Notes: generated by a model from the sequence alone, not told the origin. DNA of 64,000 nucleotides from Fructilactobacillus myrtifloralis (GCF_024029335.1 NZ_CP097116.1:1240001-1304000), one strand, 5' to 3'. Positions 44,934 through 53,601 are shown, counted from the first letter of the stretch. A program made the numbers and translations.

Positions 44934-45458
44934 ATGAAAAAAGAACTGCTGATTGTGGACGGTTACAACGTGATTGGGGACTGGCCCGAATTAAATCAGC
45001 TCCAACGCAAGGACCAGTTGGCTGAGGCGCGGGACCAACTGCTATGGGATCTTTCCGAGTACCAAAAGTACAGTGGTAAAGAAGTAATCGTGGTGTTTGA
45101 TGCTATGTACGTGCCTGGAAACGCCCGTACGGTTCAGGTCCGCAACGTTCAGGTCGTCTGGACCAGTAAAAACGAGACGGCGGATTCGTACATTGAGGCC
45201 CTGGCAACGCGGGAACAATCGTTGTTTACCCAGGTTGAAGTGGCTACTAGTGATCATGCGGAGCAGTGGACGATCTTTAGTGCCGGTGCCTTACGGATTT
45301 CGGCCCGGGAACTGCTCCGTGAAGTCCGGCGGTCTAAAGTTGAAATCAAACAGGAAACCAAAACCTATCACGATCAGTCCCTGGGGAATCGGATTAATTT
45401 TAATGAAACCGAGGCCCAAAAATTACGGGATTTATATCGACGCTTAAATCAGGATTAG
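44934..45458 (+). CDS. rae1: NYN-domain ribonuclease Rae1 (YacP)
   Basis: A 174-residue PIN/NYN-fold nuclease. In Bacillus Rae1 enters the A site and cleaves mRNA on translating ribosomes. The acidic active-site residues are in LLIVDGYNVIGDWP, VVFDAMY and ATSDHAEQ. ATG 44934 is preceded by GAGGAG with an 8-nt gap; the in-frame ATG at 44910 overlaps the rlmB stop and lacks a site. The stop codon lies inside the stem of the terminator. Confidence 0.92.
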   Translation: MKKELLIVDGYNVIGDWPELNQLQRKDQLAEARDQLLWDLSEYQKYSGKEVIVVFDAMYVPGNARTVQVRNVQVVWTSKNETADSYIEALATREQSLFTQVEVATSDHAEQWTIFSAGALRISARELLREVRRSKVEIKQETKTYHDQSLGNRINFNETEAQKLRDLYRRLNQD

Positions 45459-45487
45459 TGTTTTTGCACTAATCCTGATTTATTTTT
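45446..45487 (+). terminator. Terminator after rae1
   Basis: AAATCAGGATTAGTG and GCACTAATCCTGATTT form a near-perfect 15-bp stem, followed by ATTTTT. The left arm includes the rae1 stop. A small second hairpin (CACTC/GAGTG) follows near 45490. Confidence 0.93.
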
Positions 45488-45563
45488 CACTCAAAAATGA
45501 GTGGATTTTCACTAGCCAGAGATTGGTCTAGGCGGATGGCAGAGGCTTGGAACAATCGTTCGC

Positions 45564-45592
45564 TTGTCGGTTGGGACGTGCTTTTGTAATTT
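45564..45592 (+). promoter_or_regulatory. Promoter of sigH-like gene
   Basis: TTGTCG (45564-45569) and TAATTT (45587-45592) are spaced 17 bp. Confidence 0.5.
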
Positions 45593-45618
45593 AAGAGCAA
45601 CCCAAAACGAGGAGTGCG

Positions 45619-46200
45619 ATGAGAATGGGATCCAAGTTAAGTTATCAGTTTGATAGTGCAACGTTACAAGCAGCTAAAACGAATGAGGAACACTTTGTCC
45701 AGTTATTTCACCAGTTTGCCCCGGTTTACCTAAAGCTGTGGCATGATTTTTACCTCCGGGATATGGATTTAAACGATTGGAGTCAAGAAGCCGCGGTGGT
45801 GTTCATTAGGACCCTGCACCGGTATGACGTCACCAAACGGGTGACCTTTGGCTCCTTTTATAAAACCAACTTGCGCAATCATTTGTTTGATCTGTTACGC
45901 AAAAAGAACGCGCAAAAACGAATCCCAGAGCGCTTGCAAGCTTCGTTTAGCGCGTGTCCCGACTACTATGCAGAAACCATTCAAGACGAAGCGGCTCCAA
46001 ACCCCCTAAAGTGTTGTGAACTGACGGAACGCTTGCAGCAGGTGGGCGCAACTTGTTCGGCATTTGAACGGCAGGTCCTAAGTGCTTCCCTCCGGCAACA
46101 AACGGTTGCCCAGATTGCCCGCCGCTTTAGTGTCGACGAACAACAGGTTCAAAACGCCCTCGTCCGGTGTAAACGCAAGTACCACCAACTGAAAAATTGA
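45619..46200 (+). CDS. sigH: SigH/ComX-like alternative sigma factor
   Basis: A 193-residue sigma-70-family protein. Region 2 (about 20-95) contains YLKLWHDFYLRDMDLNDWSQEA and FYKTNLRNHLFDLLRKK. Region 4 (about 135-190) has a helix-turn-helix (RQQTVAQIARRFSVDEQQVQNAL). It occupies the slot of sigH in Bacillus, between rae1 and rpmG. In lactobacilli such factors (for example in L. sakei) switch on competence genes. The match to ComX/SigH is by position and domain order. The in-frame ATG at 45625 is an alternative start. Confidence 0.82.
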   Translation: MRMGSKLSYQFDSATLQAAKTNEEHFVQLFHQFAPVYLKLWHDFYLRDMDLNDWSQEAAVVFIRTLHRYDVTKRVTFGSFYKTNLRNHLFDLLRKKNAQKRIPERLQASFSACPDYYAETIQDEAAPNPLKCCELTERLQQVGATCSAFERQVLSASLRQQTVAQIARRFSVDEQQVQNALVRCKRKYHQLKN

Positions 46201-46250
46201 CGGAACCGCATTTTGGTGCTAAAGTAAGGACTCGATAGGAGGAGTCGTTA

Positions 46251-46397
46251 ATGACCCAAACTAAAATTGCATTAGCGTGCTCTGTGTGTGGCGCCCGCAA
46301 CTACCAGGTGGCGGGCGGAAAGTTGTCACACCGTTTAACCTTAAAGAAATATTGTCGGCATTGTGGAAAGCAAACCTTGCACCAAGTAACCCGCTAG
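46251..46397 (+). CDS. rpmG: 50S ribosomal protein L33
   Basis: A 48-residue zinc-binding ribosomal protein. The cysteine pairs CSVCG and CRHCGK and the RLTLKKYC core identify it. ATG 46251 follows AGGAGG. It is the usual rpmG-secE-nusG arrangement, with secE starting 11 nt after the stop. Zinc-binding and zinc-free forms of L33 often coexist; this is the zinc-binding type. Confidence 0.93.
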   Translation: MTQTKIALACSVCGARNYQVAGGKLSHRLTLKKYCRHCGKQTLHQVTR

Positions 46398-46408
46398 GAG
46401 AAGATCAC

Positions 46409-46588
46409 ATGAAGCGATTATGGAACTTTTTAAAGAGTGTTATTGTTGAATTAAAACTGATTACGTGGCCGAATGCCCACCAAACCCGGGTGGATACCAC
46501 CACGGTAATTGGGACGACTCTGTTTTTTACCGTTTTCCTCGGTTTAATTGACTGGGCGTTAGAAACCATTTTACTGAATGCCGGTTAA
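46409..46588 (+). CDS. secE: Preprotein translocase subunit SecE
   Basis: A 59-residue essential subunit of the SecYEG channel. It has an amphipathic N-terminus (FLKSVIVELKLITWPN) and one membrane helix (TTVIGTTLFFTVFLGLIDWAL). ATG 46409 is 7 nt from AGGAGA. The in-frame extension to 46277 lies inside rpmG and is not real. It precedes nusG, separated by a 141-nt leader. Confidence 0.95.
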   Translation: MKRLWNFLKSVIVELKLITWPNAHQTRVDTTTVIGTTLFFTVFLGLIDWALETILLNAG

Positions 46589-46610
46589 GCTGGCTTGACT
46601 GGTGAATATT

Positions 46611-46700
46611 TGGTATAGTTTAAGATGAAAAACTTCGTGGGTACGAGGTTTTTTTATTTTGCCGTCTTGCACCGCAGGACGCGCGCATTAGTCAGACGGT
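46611..46700 (+). promoter_or_regulatory. nusG leader with promoter and attenuator-like hairpin
   Basis: An extended -10 (TGGTATAGT, 46611-46619) is followed at 46628-46654 by AAAACTTCGT pairing with ACGAGGTTTTT and a T run. It looks like a terminator for the secE transcript or an early attenuator for the new transcript. An inverted repeat GCCGTCT (46661-46667) and AGACGGT (46694-46700) lies just before nusG. Confidence 0.5.
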
Positions 46701-46729
46701 AGCAGGAATGAATTAAAGGAGAGATTACG

Positions 46730-47284
46730 ATGGTAGAATCGGTCGAAAAACAGTGGTATGTATTGCATACGTACTCTGGATACGAAAATAAAGTGAAGGA
46801 AAACTTGGAGTCACGGCGCGATTCCATGGGCATGCAGGATTACATTTTTGACGTGGTGGTTCCAGAAACCGAGACCCACGAAGTGAAAAACGGGAAAGAA
46901 AAGGTCGTCATGGATAAAACCTTCCCTGGATACGTTTTGGTCCAAATGGTAATGACCGATCGGGCTTGGTACGTGGTTAGAAATACCCCCGGCGTAACTG
47001 GATTTATTGGGTCACACGGGCAGGGATCAAAGCCCAATCCGCTCTTACCAGAAGAAGTGGATCGGGTAATGGCAAGTCTCGGGATGCAAGCAACGGTGCA
47101 ACCACTCGATAGCCAAGTTGGGGATACGGTGACGATTGTCGAAGGGGCCTTTAAGGGCTTGTCTGGCAAGATTACGAGTATTGATAACGAAAAGGGTAAG
47201 TTGAAAGTTAACATTGACATGTTCGGACGAGAAACTAGTACCGAATTAGACTTTCACCAGGTCAAACCCCTGACGCTGGAATAA
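46730..47284 (+). CDS. nusG: Transcription elongation factor NusG
   Basis: A 184-residue factor binding RNA polymerase, involved in pausing and in Rho and ribosome coupling. The N-terminal NGN domain (WYVLHTYSGYENKVKENL) and the C-terminal KOW domain (about 128-160, GDTVTIVEGAFKGLSGKI) are both present. ATG 46730 lies behind AAAGGAGAG. rplK follows after 118 nt with its own promoter. Confidence 0.96.
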   Translation: MVESVEKQWYVLHTYSGYENKVKENLESRRDSMGMQDYIFDVVVPETETHEVKNGKEKVVMDKTFPGYVLVQMVMTDRAWYVVRNTPGVTGFIGSHGQGSKPNPLLPEEVDRVMASLGMQATVQPLDSQVGDTVTIVEGAFKGLSGKITSIDNEKGKLKVNIDMFGRETSTELDFHQVKPLTLE

Positions 47285-47289
47285 CTACC

Positions 47290-47318
47290 TTGTTAATCAA
47301 GCGCGGGTATGTTAAACT
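47290..47318 (+). promoter_or_regulatory. Promoter of rplKA
   Basis: TTGTTA (47290-47295) and TAAACT (47313-47318) are 17 bp apart. Confidence 0.6.
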
Positions 47319-47344
47319 AATCAAGTGTATTTATGCATAATCAA

Positions 47345-47378
47345 CGTGGGAGAAGAATTACATTCTTCAGTGACCACA
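47345..47378 (+). promoter_or_regulatory. L1-type leader element, copy 1 (before rplK)
   Basis: CGTGGGAG at 47345-47352 faces GACCACA (47372-47378): GTGG pairs with CCAC, and an inner stem GAAGAAT/ATTCTTC closes on a TAC loop. The same layout recurs before rplA at 47880. The 23S L1 stalk has a similar CGTGGGA segment. It probably binds ribosomal protein L1 for autoregulation (inference). Confidence 0.6.
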
Positions 47379-47402
47379 CACGGACTTAAGGAGGTATGTC
47401 TC

Positions 47403-47828
47403 GTGGCTAAAAAAGTAGCTGATATCGTCAAGTTACAAATTGCAGCGGGTAAAGCAACACCTGCTCCTCCAGTTGGACCTGCATTGGGTCAAGCTGGGGT
47501 AAACATCATGGAATTTACAAAGGATTTCAACGCTCGGACTGCTGATCAAGCAGGAATGTTGATTCCAGTTGTAATTACGGTGTACGAAGATCATTCATTT
47601 GAATTCGTTACTAAGACTCCACCTGCCGCAGTGCTCTTAAAGAAAGCTGCTGGCGTGGAATCCGGTTCTGGTGAACCCAACACGAAGAAGGTTGCTAGCG
47701 TAACCAAGGATCAAGTGAAGGAAATTGCCGAAACCAAAATGCAAGATCTAAACGCTGCTGACGTTGATGCAGCAATGCGTATGATTGAAGGTACTGCACG
47801 TAGTATGGGCTTCACCGTTGAAGGCTAA
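47403..47828 (+). CDS. rplK: 50S ribosomal protein L11
   Basis: A 141-residue protein of the GTPase-associated centre. The N-terminal [20 protein letters not shown] is the L11 signature, followed by the C-terminal RNA-binding domain with [11 protein letters not shown] 47403 is 8 nt from AAGGAGG; the extension to 47325 runs through the leader and is not real. Co-transcribed with rplA. Confidence 0.97.
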   Translation: MAKKVADIVKLQIAAGKATPAPPVGPALGQAGVNIMEFTKDFNARTADQAGMLIPVVITVYEDHSFEFVTKTPPAAVLLKKAAGVESGSGEPNTKKVASVTKDQVKEIAETKMQDLNAADVDAAMRMIEGTARSMGFTVEG

Positions 47829-47879
47829 GCACCACTGATTACGTTGTAGTCGCTACGTTATCAAAAGATAACGTGTGAG

Positions 47880-47911
47880 CGTGGGAGGATATTCTTTCCG
47901 TCATCACCACA
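47880..47911 (+). promoter_or_regulatory. L1-type leader element, copy 2 (before rplA)
   Basis: GTGGGAG at 47881-47887 faces TCACCACA (47904-47911), with GTGG/CCAC pairing and an inner weak stem. It repeats the layout of the element before rplK. A separate hairpin ACGTTATC/GATAACGT (47855-47874) precedes it. Confidence 0.6.
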
Positions 47912-47930
47912 TTTGCAAGGAGGAAATGAC

Positions 47931-48623
47931 ATGGCTCGAACAAGAGGAAAAAAATACAGAGCAGCTGCAGAACAAATCGATAAGAGTAAGGCTTACTCCG
48001 TCGATGAAGCAGTGCAACTCGTACAAAAATTAGATACTGCCAACTTTGATGATTCCATCGAAGCAGTAATCAAATTAAACGTTGATACTAAACAAGCTGA
48101 CCAACAATTACGGGGAGCCGTTGTGCTACCTAACGGAACTGGTAAGGACCAAAAAGTAATTGTGTTTGCAAAGGGTGACAAGGCTAAAGAAGCCGAAGCA
48201 GCCGGTGCTGACGTGGTTGGTGACGATGACTTAGCCCAAAGAATCATGGACGGATGGTTAGACTTTGATGTTGCCGTTTCAACTCCTGACATGATGGCCC
48301 AAGTTGGTCGGTTAGGTCGGGTCTTAGGACCAAAAGGTTTAATGCCAAACCCGAAAACGGGAACGGTAACTATGGACGTAACGAAGGCCGTTAGTGATGC
48401 CAAAGCCGGGAAGGTAACTTACCGGACGGACCGGGACGGAAACATTGCCGTTGCAATCGGAAAAGCATCATTTGCCCCAGAAAAGTTAGTTGAAAACTTT
48501 AAGACGGTGCAAGATGTCTTGGTTAAGAACCGGCCTTCCTCAGTGAAGGGAACTTACATCCAAAACATTTCTGTGTCATCAACGTTTGGCCCAGGAGTGA
48601 AGGTTGCTCCTGAATCATTCTAG
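47931..48623 (+). CDS. rplA: 50S ribosomal protein L1
   Basis: A 230-residue protein of the mobile L1 stalk, and in bacteria a translational repressor of its own operon. It has GKKYRAAAE, the [15 protein letters not shown] segment and the VAIGKASF region. ATG 47931 lies 9 nt after AAGGAGG; the in-frame TTG at 47913 overlaps that site and is rejected. See the leader elements for its likely binding sites. Confidence 0.97.
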   Translation: MARTRGKKYRAAAEQIDKSKAYSVDEAVQLVQKLDTANFDDSIEAVIKLNVDTKQADQQLRGAVVLPNGTGKDQKVIVFAKGDKAKEAEAAGADVVGDDDLAQRIMDGWLDFDVAVSTPDMMAQVGRLGRVLGPKGLMPNPKTGTVTMDVTKAVSDAKAGKVTYRTDRDGNIAVAIGKASFAPEKLVENFKTVQDVLVKNRPSSVKGTYIQNISVSSTFGPGVKVAPESF

Positions 48624-48651
48624 GTGCACTAGGTAACTAAAAAATCCCAGA

Positions 48652-48680
48652 TTGACGAACCATGCTGGTTATGGTAAATT
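48652..48680 (+). promoter_or_regulatory. Promoter of rplJL
   Basis: TTGACG (48652-48657) and TAAATT (48675-48680, with an upstream TGG extension) are spaced 17 bp. Confidence 0.7.
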
Positions 48681-48686
48681 GTTAAT

Positions 48687-48797
48687 TGAATATGAATCGC
48701 CTAAGACTCAGGTGACCGTAAGGTCTTAATCACCGCCTGCCGAGGAGTTTAAGTTTAACGACTTTTCCTTATGTTTTGGCGAGCATAGGGATTTTTT
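48687..48797 (+). promoter_or_regulatory. L10 ribosomal protein leader with attenuator
   Basis: The segment with CCTAAGACTCAGGTGACCG and AAGGTCTTAATCACCGCCTGCC before rplJ matches the L10 leader family in Firmicutes. It ends in a terminator: CCTTATG/CATAGGG with ATTTTTT at 48767-48797. Binding of the L10(L12)4 complex is expected to favour termination. Confidence 0.85.
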
Positions 48798-48830
48798 ATT
48801 AGGTCCCAATCAAAAACGGGAGGTGAAATT

Positions 48831-49343
48831 ATGCCAAAGAAAGAAGTTATTGACGCAAAAGCAAAGAAGGTTACCGAAGTTGCTGACGACTTTAAGGAAG
48901 CTGTTTCTGCAATCGTGGTTAACTCACGTGGGTTAACGGTTGCTCAAGATACAGAATTACGAAAAGAGTTACGTGACAACGGCGTTAAGTTAATGGTAAT
49001 CAAGAACAAGATCTTGGAACGGGCTGCCGATGAAAGTGGTCACGCTGACTTAAAGGAAATCTTTAACGGACCAAGTGCCGTTGCTTTCTCACACGAGGAT
49101 CCAATTGCCCCTGCTAAGATTTTGAAGAATTTTGCTGAAGAACATGACGCCCTTGAAATTAAGGGTGGAATCATCGAAGGTGAAGTTGCTTCCCTTGATA
49201 AGATTAACGAATTTGCTACGTTACCAAGTCGCGAAGAATTGCTTGCAACCCTTGCAAGTATGTTACAAGCACCAATCCGGAACGTTGCTTACGCTGTTAA
49301 AGCAGTTGCTGACAGCAAAGCAGACGACGATGACGCTGCATAA
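48831..49343 (+). CDS. rplJ: 50S ribosomal protein L10
   Basis: The 170-residue L10 holds L7/L12 dimers on the ribosome and represses its own operon. The N-terminal RNA-binding part has [19 protein letters not shown], then IKNKILERA; the C-terminal helix (about 135-170) is the L12 docking region with an acidic end. ATG 48831 is preceded by GGGAGGTG. The L10 leader lies upstream. Confidence 0.97.
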   Translation: MPKKEVIDAKAKKVTEVADDFKEAVSAIVVNSRGLTVAQDTELRKELRDNGVKLMVIKNKILERAADESGHADLKEIFNGPSAVAFSHEDPIAPAKILKNFAEEHDALEIKGGIIEGEVASLDKINEFATLPSREELLATLASMLQAPIRNVAYAVKAVADSKADDDDAA

Positions 49344-49377
49344 TAAACTACTATTGTCCTATTAGGAGGAATAAAAA

Positions 49378-49743
49378 ATGGCTTTTGATAAAGATGCAAT
49401 TATTTCACAATTAAAAGATGCTTCCATTTCTGACTTAAACGATTTGGTAAAAGCAATCGAAGAAGAATTTGATGTTTCAGCTGCTGCTCCAGTTGCCGCT
49501 GCCGGTGCTGCTGGTGGTGACGGTGCTGCTAAGTCAACCTTTGATGTTGAATTAACTTCTGGTGGTGCTGGTAAGATCAAAGTTATCAAGGAACTTAAGA
49601 CCATCACTGGACTTGGTTTGAAAGAATCCAAGGCCATGGTTGATGACGCTCCATCAATCGTTAAAGAAGGTCTTTCAGAAGACGAAGCTAACGATATTAA
49701 AGAAAAACTTGAAGCTCAAGGTGCTACGGTTACTCTTAAGTAG
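49378..49743 (+). CDS. rplL: 50S ribosomal protein L7/L12
   Basis: A 121-residue stalk protein with an N-terminal dimerisation domain (1-35), an Ala/Gly-rich hinge (38-55) and the C-terminal domain ([27 protein letters not shown]). It binds translation factors. ATG 49378 lies behind AGGAGGAATAAAA. The rpoBC genes that follow in Bacillus are replaced by mprF. Confidence 0.98.
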   Translation: MAFDKDAIISQLKDASISDLNDLVKAIEEEFDVSAAAPVAAAGAAGGDGAAKSTFDVELTSGGAGKIKVIKELKTITGLGLKESKAMVDDAPSIVKEGLSEDEANDIKEKLEAQGATVTLK

Positions 49744-49760
49744 GCTCAGTCTTCGTAAAC

Positions 49761-49791
49761 AAGGATGTGTGTTTTTCACACATCCTTTTTT
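49761..49791 (+). terminator. Terminator after rplL
   Basis: AAGGATGTGTG and CACACATCCTT form a perfect 11-bp stem with a T loop and TTTTTT. Confidence 0.96.
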
Positions 49792-49850
49792 ACTAGGAAT
49801 GTTTTGACTGAGTGCAACCTCAGGCGACCAGAATGTTTTGGAGGAAACCT

Positions 49851-52400
49851 GTGAAAAATTTTATTAAACGAGTATCAGCTTGGTTTAACCGGTATTCAAC
49901 GATCATTAAGATTGTGTTTCTGTTGGTTATGATTGCGTTTGTAATCTACGAGGGCCACAGTATTCTGCAAGAAATTAACGGCAAGCAGATGCGGGCGAGT
50001 TTAGCCTCCCAATCACCGACCCAACTCTTGATTTTAACCGCGTTAGGCCTGCTAGCTGTGACACCGATGTTAACGTATGACTTTACCATGGTAGAATTTT
50101 TGCCGAGTAAATTTAAAACCAGTTACATCATTAAAAGTGGCTGGATTACCAACACCTTTACGAACATCGCCGGCTTTGGGGGCTTTTTAGGAGCGAGCTT
50201 ACGGGCGAGTTTTTACAGTGAGCACGCCACGAAAAAACAAGTGTTGTATGCCATTTCCAAGATTGCGCTCTTTTTACTGGCGGGGCTGTCGACGTATTGT
50301 TTGGTGTCATTAGTCTTAGTCTTTGGATTTGGAATCGGAAAGCAGGATCACGGTTACTGGCCGTTCTTACTGGGAGGGGGAATTTACTTCCCGGTGGTCT
50401 TTATGATTACCCGGCTCAACAATTCGGAATTCTTTGCTGATTTAACGATCAAACGAGAAATTAAGTTAATCGTTGGCTCCTGCCTCGAATGGGGGAGTTG
50501 TGCCGCCTTATTCATCATTATCGGGATGTTTTTACACCTGCACATTGACTTTGCCAGTGTGTTTCCGCTGTTCATCGCAGCCAATGTGATTGGGGTTATT
50601 TCGATGCTACCCGGCGGATTGGGAACCTTTGATGTGACCATGATTGGTGGACTAGGAATGTTGGGCGTTTCGCCGACTCTAGCCACCGTTTGGGTCTTAC
50701 TGTACCGGGTCTTTTATTACTTTATTCCGTTTGGGATCGGGGTAATCCTCTTTGCCCAGGAATTGCTGCACCGGCTCAATCGCTTTTTGGATGATATTCC
50801 AGCGAACATCGTGCAGCGCTCCTCCCAGTTAATCGTGACCTTCTTCATGTATTTCTCCGGAATCATGATGATCCTGTTGGCTACGGTGCCAAACGTGGTG
50901 CTCGTTAATCCGTTGTACCTATCGTTAGCTCCGTTTACGCTCTACTTTTTGGGTCAACTCTCCAACGTGATTGTCGGGTGTCTCCTGATTGGACTCGCCC
51001 GGGGCGTGGGCTCGCGGGTGAAAAAGGCCTTCTGGCCAACGGTTATTTTACTGGTGTTTGCAATTGGGAACACCCTGTGGAAGGAGGACTTCCCGATTCC
51101 CCTGGCGCTGTTTCTCTGCTTCATCCTGCTGTGTCTCTGGTTGGCACGCAAGGGCTTGTACCGGAAGCGGTTAACCTATTCGTGGGGAGCGTTGATTACG
51201 GATGCGGGTCTGTTTGTGGGTTCATTTGTTGTGTACTGTTTGGTCGGCTACATTGTCGGCAACCATCATCACCGCTTCCAGATGACCAATGCTTACCTGC
51301 TGCCCTCGCAACAAATGTGGGTGGTTGGTCTGATTGGGTTCGTGATTGCGATCTGTATCCTGTATGGCCTGTATCGCTTTCTAACCTACGCAAACCTTGC
51401 CTGGTTGGAACAACCCTTTGATGGACAACGGATTAAGCACGTAATTAACCAGTACGGCGGCAATGAAGTTAGTCACTTGGCCTTTTTACGCGATAAAAAG
51501 ATTTATTTTTATACGGAACAGGGCGAAGACCAAATGGTGTTTATGTACAAGCAAAAGGCCAATAAATTGATCATCATGGGGGCTCCGTTTGGGAATCAGG
51601 CGAAGTTAGACGCTGCGATTGATCAGTTTATGTTAGACGCTGATAATGCTGACTTAACCCTGGTCTTTTATGAAGTTGGCGAATCCCTAACGATGTTGTT
51701 GCATGATAAAGGGTTTGACTTCATCAAGGCCGGGGAAGAAGGGCAGGTTGACCTGCTGAACTTCACGCTGGCCGGAAAACGGCATCGGGGCGAACGGGCG
51801 TTGATGCATAAGTTTGAGCGCGATGGCTACCGGTTTGAAATTTTACAACCGCCGTTTAGTGATCAACTCTTAGATCAATTAAAGGAAATCTCTGATGAGT
51901 GGTTGAATGGTCGGGAAGAAAAAGGGTTCTCACTCGGGTTCTTTGATAAGTACTACCTGAACCAGGCACCGATCGCAGTCTTTCGCGACCATGAACAAAA
52001 GATTGTGGCCTTTGCGAACATCATGCCGACCGGGGATCATAAAATGACCTCGATTGATCTGATGCGGTCGAGTAATGACGCTCCGTCCGGCGTGATGGAT
52101 GGGATCTTCATCAACCTCTTCCAATACTCCAAGGATGAAGGCTATCAATGGTTTAACCTGGGGATGGCACCGTTAGCGAACGTGGGAAATTCCCGGTTTA
52201 GTTTTATTAACGAAAAAATTGCACATTTAATCTATGAATACGGTGATTCCTTCTACAGTTTCCAGGGCTTGCGCTCCTACAAGCAAAAGTACGTGGATAA
52301 GTGGGAATCGAAATACTTTGTTTACCGGAAGAATAATTCACTGGTCTTTACCATGCTGCAACTCTTAGCAGTCGTAAATGCCCGGCCAAAACAAAGTTAA
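49851..52400 (+). CDS. mprF: Phosphatidylglycerol aminoacyltransferase/flippase MprF
   Basis: A bifunctional membrane protein of 849 residues that adds an amino acid, typically Lys or Ala, to phosphatidylglycerol and flips the lipid outward. This lowers surface charge and resistance to cationic peptides changes accordingly. The first 500 residues hold about 14 membrane helices with the flippase motif (GLGTFDVTMIGG). Residues about 540-849 are the GNAT-like synthase (DUF2156) domain with SIDLMRSS, MDGIFINLF and WFNLGMAPL. GTG 49851 follows GGAGGAA. Which amino acid is used cannot be told. Convergent with solA. Confidence 0.95.
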   Translation: MKNFIKRVSAWFNRYSTIIKIVFLLVMIAFVIYEGHSILQEINGKQMRASLASQSPTQLLILTALGLLAVTPMLTYDFTMVEFLPSKFKTSYIIKSGWITNTFTNIAGFGGFLGASLRASFYSEHATKKQVLYAISKIALFLLAGLSTYCLVSLVLVFGFGIGKQDHGYWPFLLGGGIYFPVVFMITRLNNSEFFADLTIKREIKLIVGSCLEWGSCAALFIIIGMFLHLHIDFASVFPLFIAANVIGVISMLPGGLGTFDVTMIGGLGMLGVSPTLATVWVLLYRVFYYFIPFGIGVILFAQELLHRLNRFLDDIPANIVQRSSQLIVTFFMYFSGIMMILLATVPNVVLVNPLYLSLAPFTLYFLGQLSNVIVGCLLIGLARGVGSRVKKAFWPTVILLVFAIGNTLWKEDFPIPLALFLCFILLCLWLARKGLYRKRLTYSWGALITDAGLFVGSFVVYCLVGYIVGNHHHRFQMTNAYLLPSQQMWVVGLIGFVIAICILYGLYRFLTYANLAWLEQPFDGQRIKHVINQYGGNEVSHLAFLRDKKIYFYTEQGEDQMVFMYKQKANKLIIMGAPFGNQAKLDAAIDQFMLDADNADLTLVFYEVGESLTMLLHDKGFDFIKAGEEGQVDLLNFTLAGKRHRGERALMHKFERDGYRFEILQPPFSDQLLDQLKEISDEWLNGREEKGFSLGFFDKYYLNQAPIAVFRDHEQKIVAFANIMPTGDHKMTSIDLMRSSNDAPSGVMDGIFINLFQYSKDEGYQWFNLGMAPLANVGNSRFSFINEKIAHLIYEYGDSFYSFQGLRSYKQKYVDKWESKYFVYRKNNSLVFTMLQLLAVVNARPKQS

Positions 52401-52402
52401 AC

Positions 52403-52446
52403 AAAAAGCATGATGGGGGCCTAAGCCCGGCATCATGCTTTTTTTA
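52403..52446. terminator. Bidirectional terminator between mprF and solA
   Basis: AAAAAGCATGATG and CATCATGCTTTTT form a stem with a G/C-rich inner part (GGGGCC-GGCCC type loop). It serves two convergent genes. Confidence 0.9.
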
Positions 52447-53574
52447 GTGGTGAAACCGTTGCAGTCGAAAGGGAGTTAAGTCGAAGGGTTCCGGTTGGTG
52501 AGCCGCGCGGTCTGCGACAATCTGCCCAAGGACGCTAGCAAATTTAAAGCCATGTCCACTCAAACCGGTCACCAGTTGGATGTTGTCGGTGCCCGGCAGG
52601 TAGTCAATGATGAAGTTCTCATCAGGAGTTAGATCATAACTGCAGGCTCCCCCGTGATCAAGTCCGGCGGTGCCGGTGAGATGAGTTGCCAGCAGCTCAT
52701 CAATTTCATGATCATCAGCTTCGTAAGTGCCAAACGGCGTCCGTTCGTGGGGATTACGAATGGGCTGGCCACCATTGTGTTTCCCGATTTTAATGGTTCC
52801 ATCGGTACCAGGAAAGCCGTAGTAGGTATTGCCAGTGGCTAATTCAACCGTAAAGCCGGGAAAGCCAGCTGCTTCCGTTAAGCGTTGATCGGTAGTGTGA
52901 AACCAGCTAAAGACCTTACGAACTGGTTGGACGGGGAGGTCCGGTAAGAGTTCCTTAACCCAGGTTCCGGCCGTAATGGCAACCTGCCGCGCTTGGTATG
53001 TCCCCTGCGTGGTCCTAATTTCAACAGTGCCATTGGCCAAGCGTTGGAACCCAGTTACTGGTTGGTTAAACTCCTGACGGACGCCCGCGTGCCGGGCCAG
53101 TTGCAGGTAGGCGGAAATGGCGGTTTCCGATTCTAAGTAGCCCCCGGTTGGTTCGAACAGGGCCTGATACTGGTCGCTAAAGTGCCAATTCGGGTAACGC
53201 GCTTGGAGTGCTGGGGCGGTGAGGGTTTCTAACGGGAGTTGAAACTCGTGGGCACTGTGCACGAGGGTCGTGAAAAAGGGAGTGGTTGGCTGCGCCACGG
53301 TTAGAATTCCGGTTTGGTGAAAGATTGGTTGGCCACTGTTAATTGCCAATTCATTCCAGAGTCTTTGGGATTCGAGCACCAGGGGAACGTACTGGTCGCC
53401 CTCGCCATAGGCATGCCGAATCAAGCGGGTTTGGCCGTGGTGTGAGCCGGCGTCATGGGGCGGGACGTGCGCGTCTAACTCCAAAACATTGAGCCCAGCC
53501 TGACTGGCATAGTAACCAGCGGCGGCTCCGACTGATCCCGTTCCCACGATGGCTAAGTCATAGGTAGTTGTCAT
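52444..53574 (-). CDS. solA: SolA-like FAD-dependent N-methyl amino acid oxidase
   Basis: A 376-residue flavoprotein of the MSOX/MTOX family that oxidises N-methyl amino acids, such as sarcosine or N-methyltryptophan, with oxygen to give H2O2. The dinucleotide fold GTGSVGAAAGYYA is near residue 11. The SolA signature GSHHGQTRLIRHAYGEG, the K of KIGKHNGG and the Cys in GGACSYDLTPDENF (the likely covalent FAD link) are all seen. I place the start at 53574, with AGGAGG 6 nt upstream; the ATG at 53580 touches that site. The substrate is not settled. Confidence 0.88.
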   Translation of the reverse strand: MTTTYDLAIVGTGSVGAAAGYYASQAGLNVLELDAHVPPHDAGSHHGQTRLIRHAYGEGDQYVPLVLESQRLWNELAINSGQPIFHQTGILTVAQPTTPFFTTLVHSAHEFQLPLETLTAPALQARYPNWHFSDQYQALFEPTGGYLESETAISAYLQLARHAGVRQEFNQPVTGFQRLANGTVEIRTTQGTYQARQVAITAGTWVKELLPDLPVQPVRKVFSWFHTTDQRLTEAAGFPGFTVELATGNTYYGFPGTDGTIKIGKHNGGQPIRNPHERTPFGTYEADDHEIDELLATHLTGTAGLDHGGACSYDLTPDENFIIDYLPGTDNIQLVTGLSGHGFKFASVLGQIVADRAAHQPEPFDLTPFRLQRFHH

Positions 53575-53601
53575 AATCATCCTCCTGTCATAATTGGTAA
53601 G

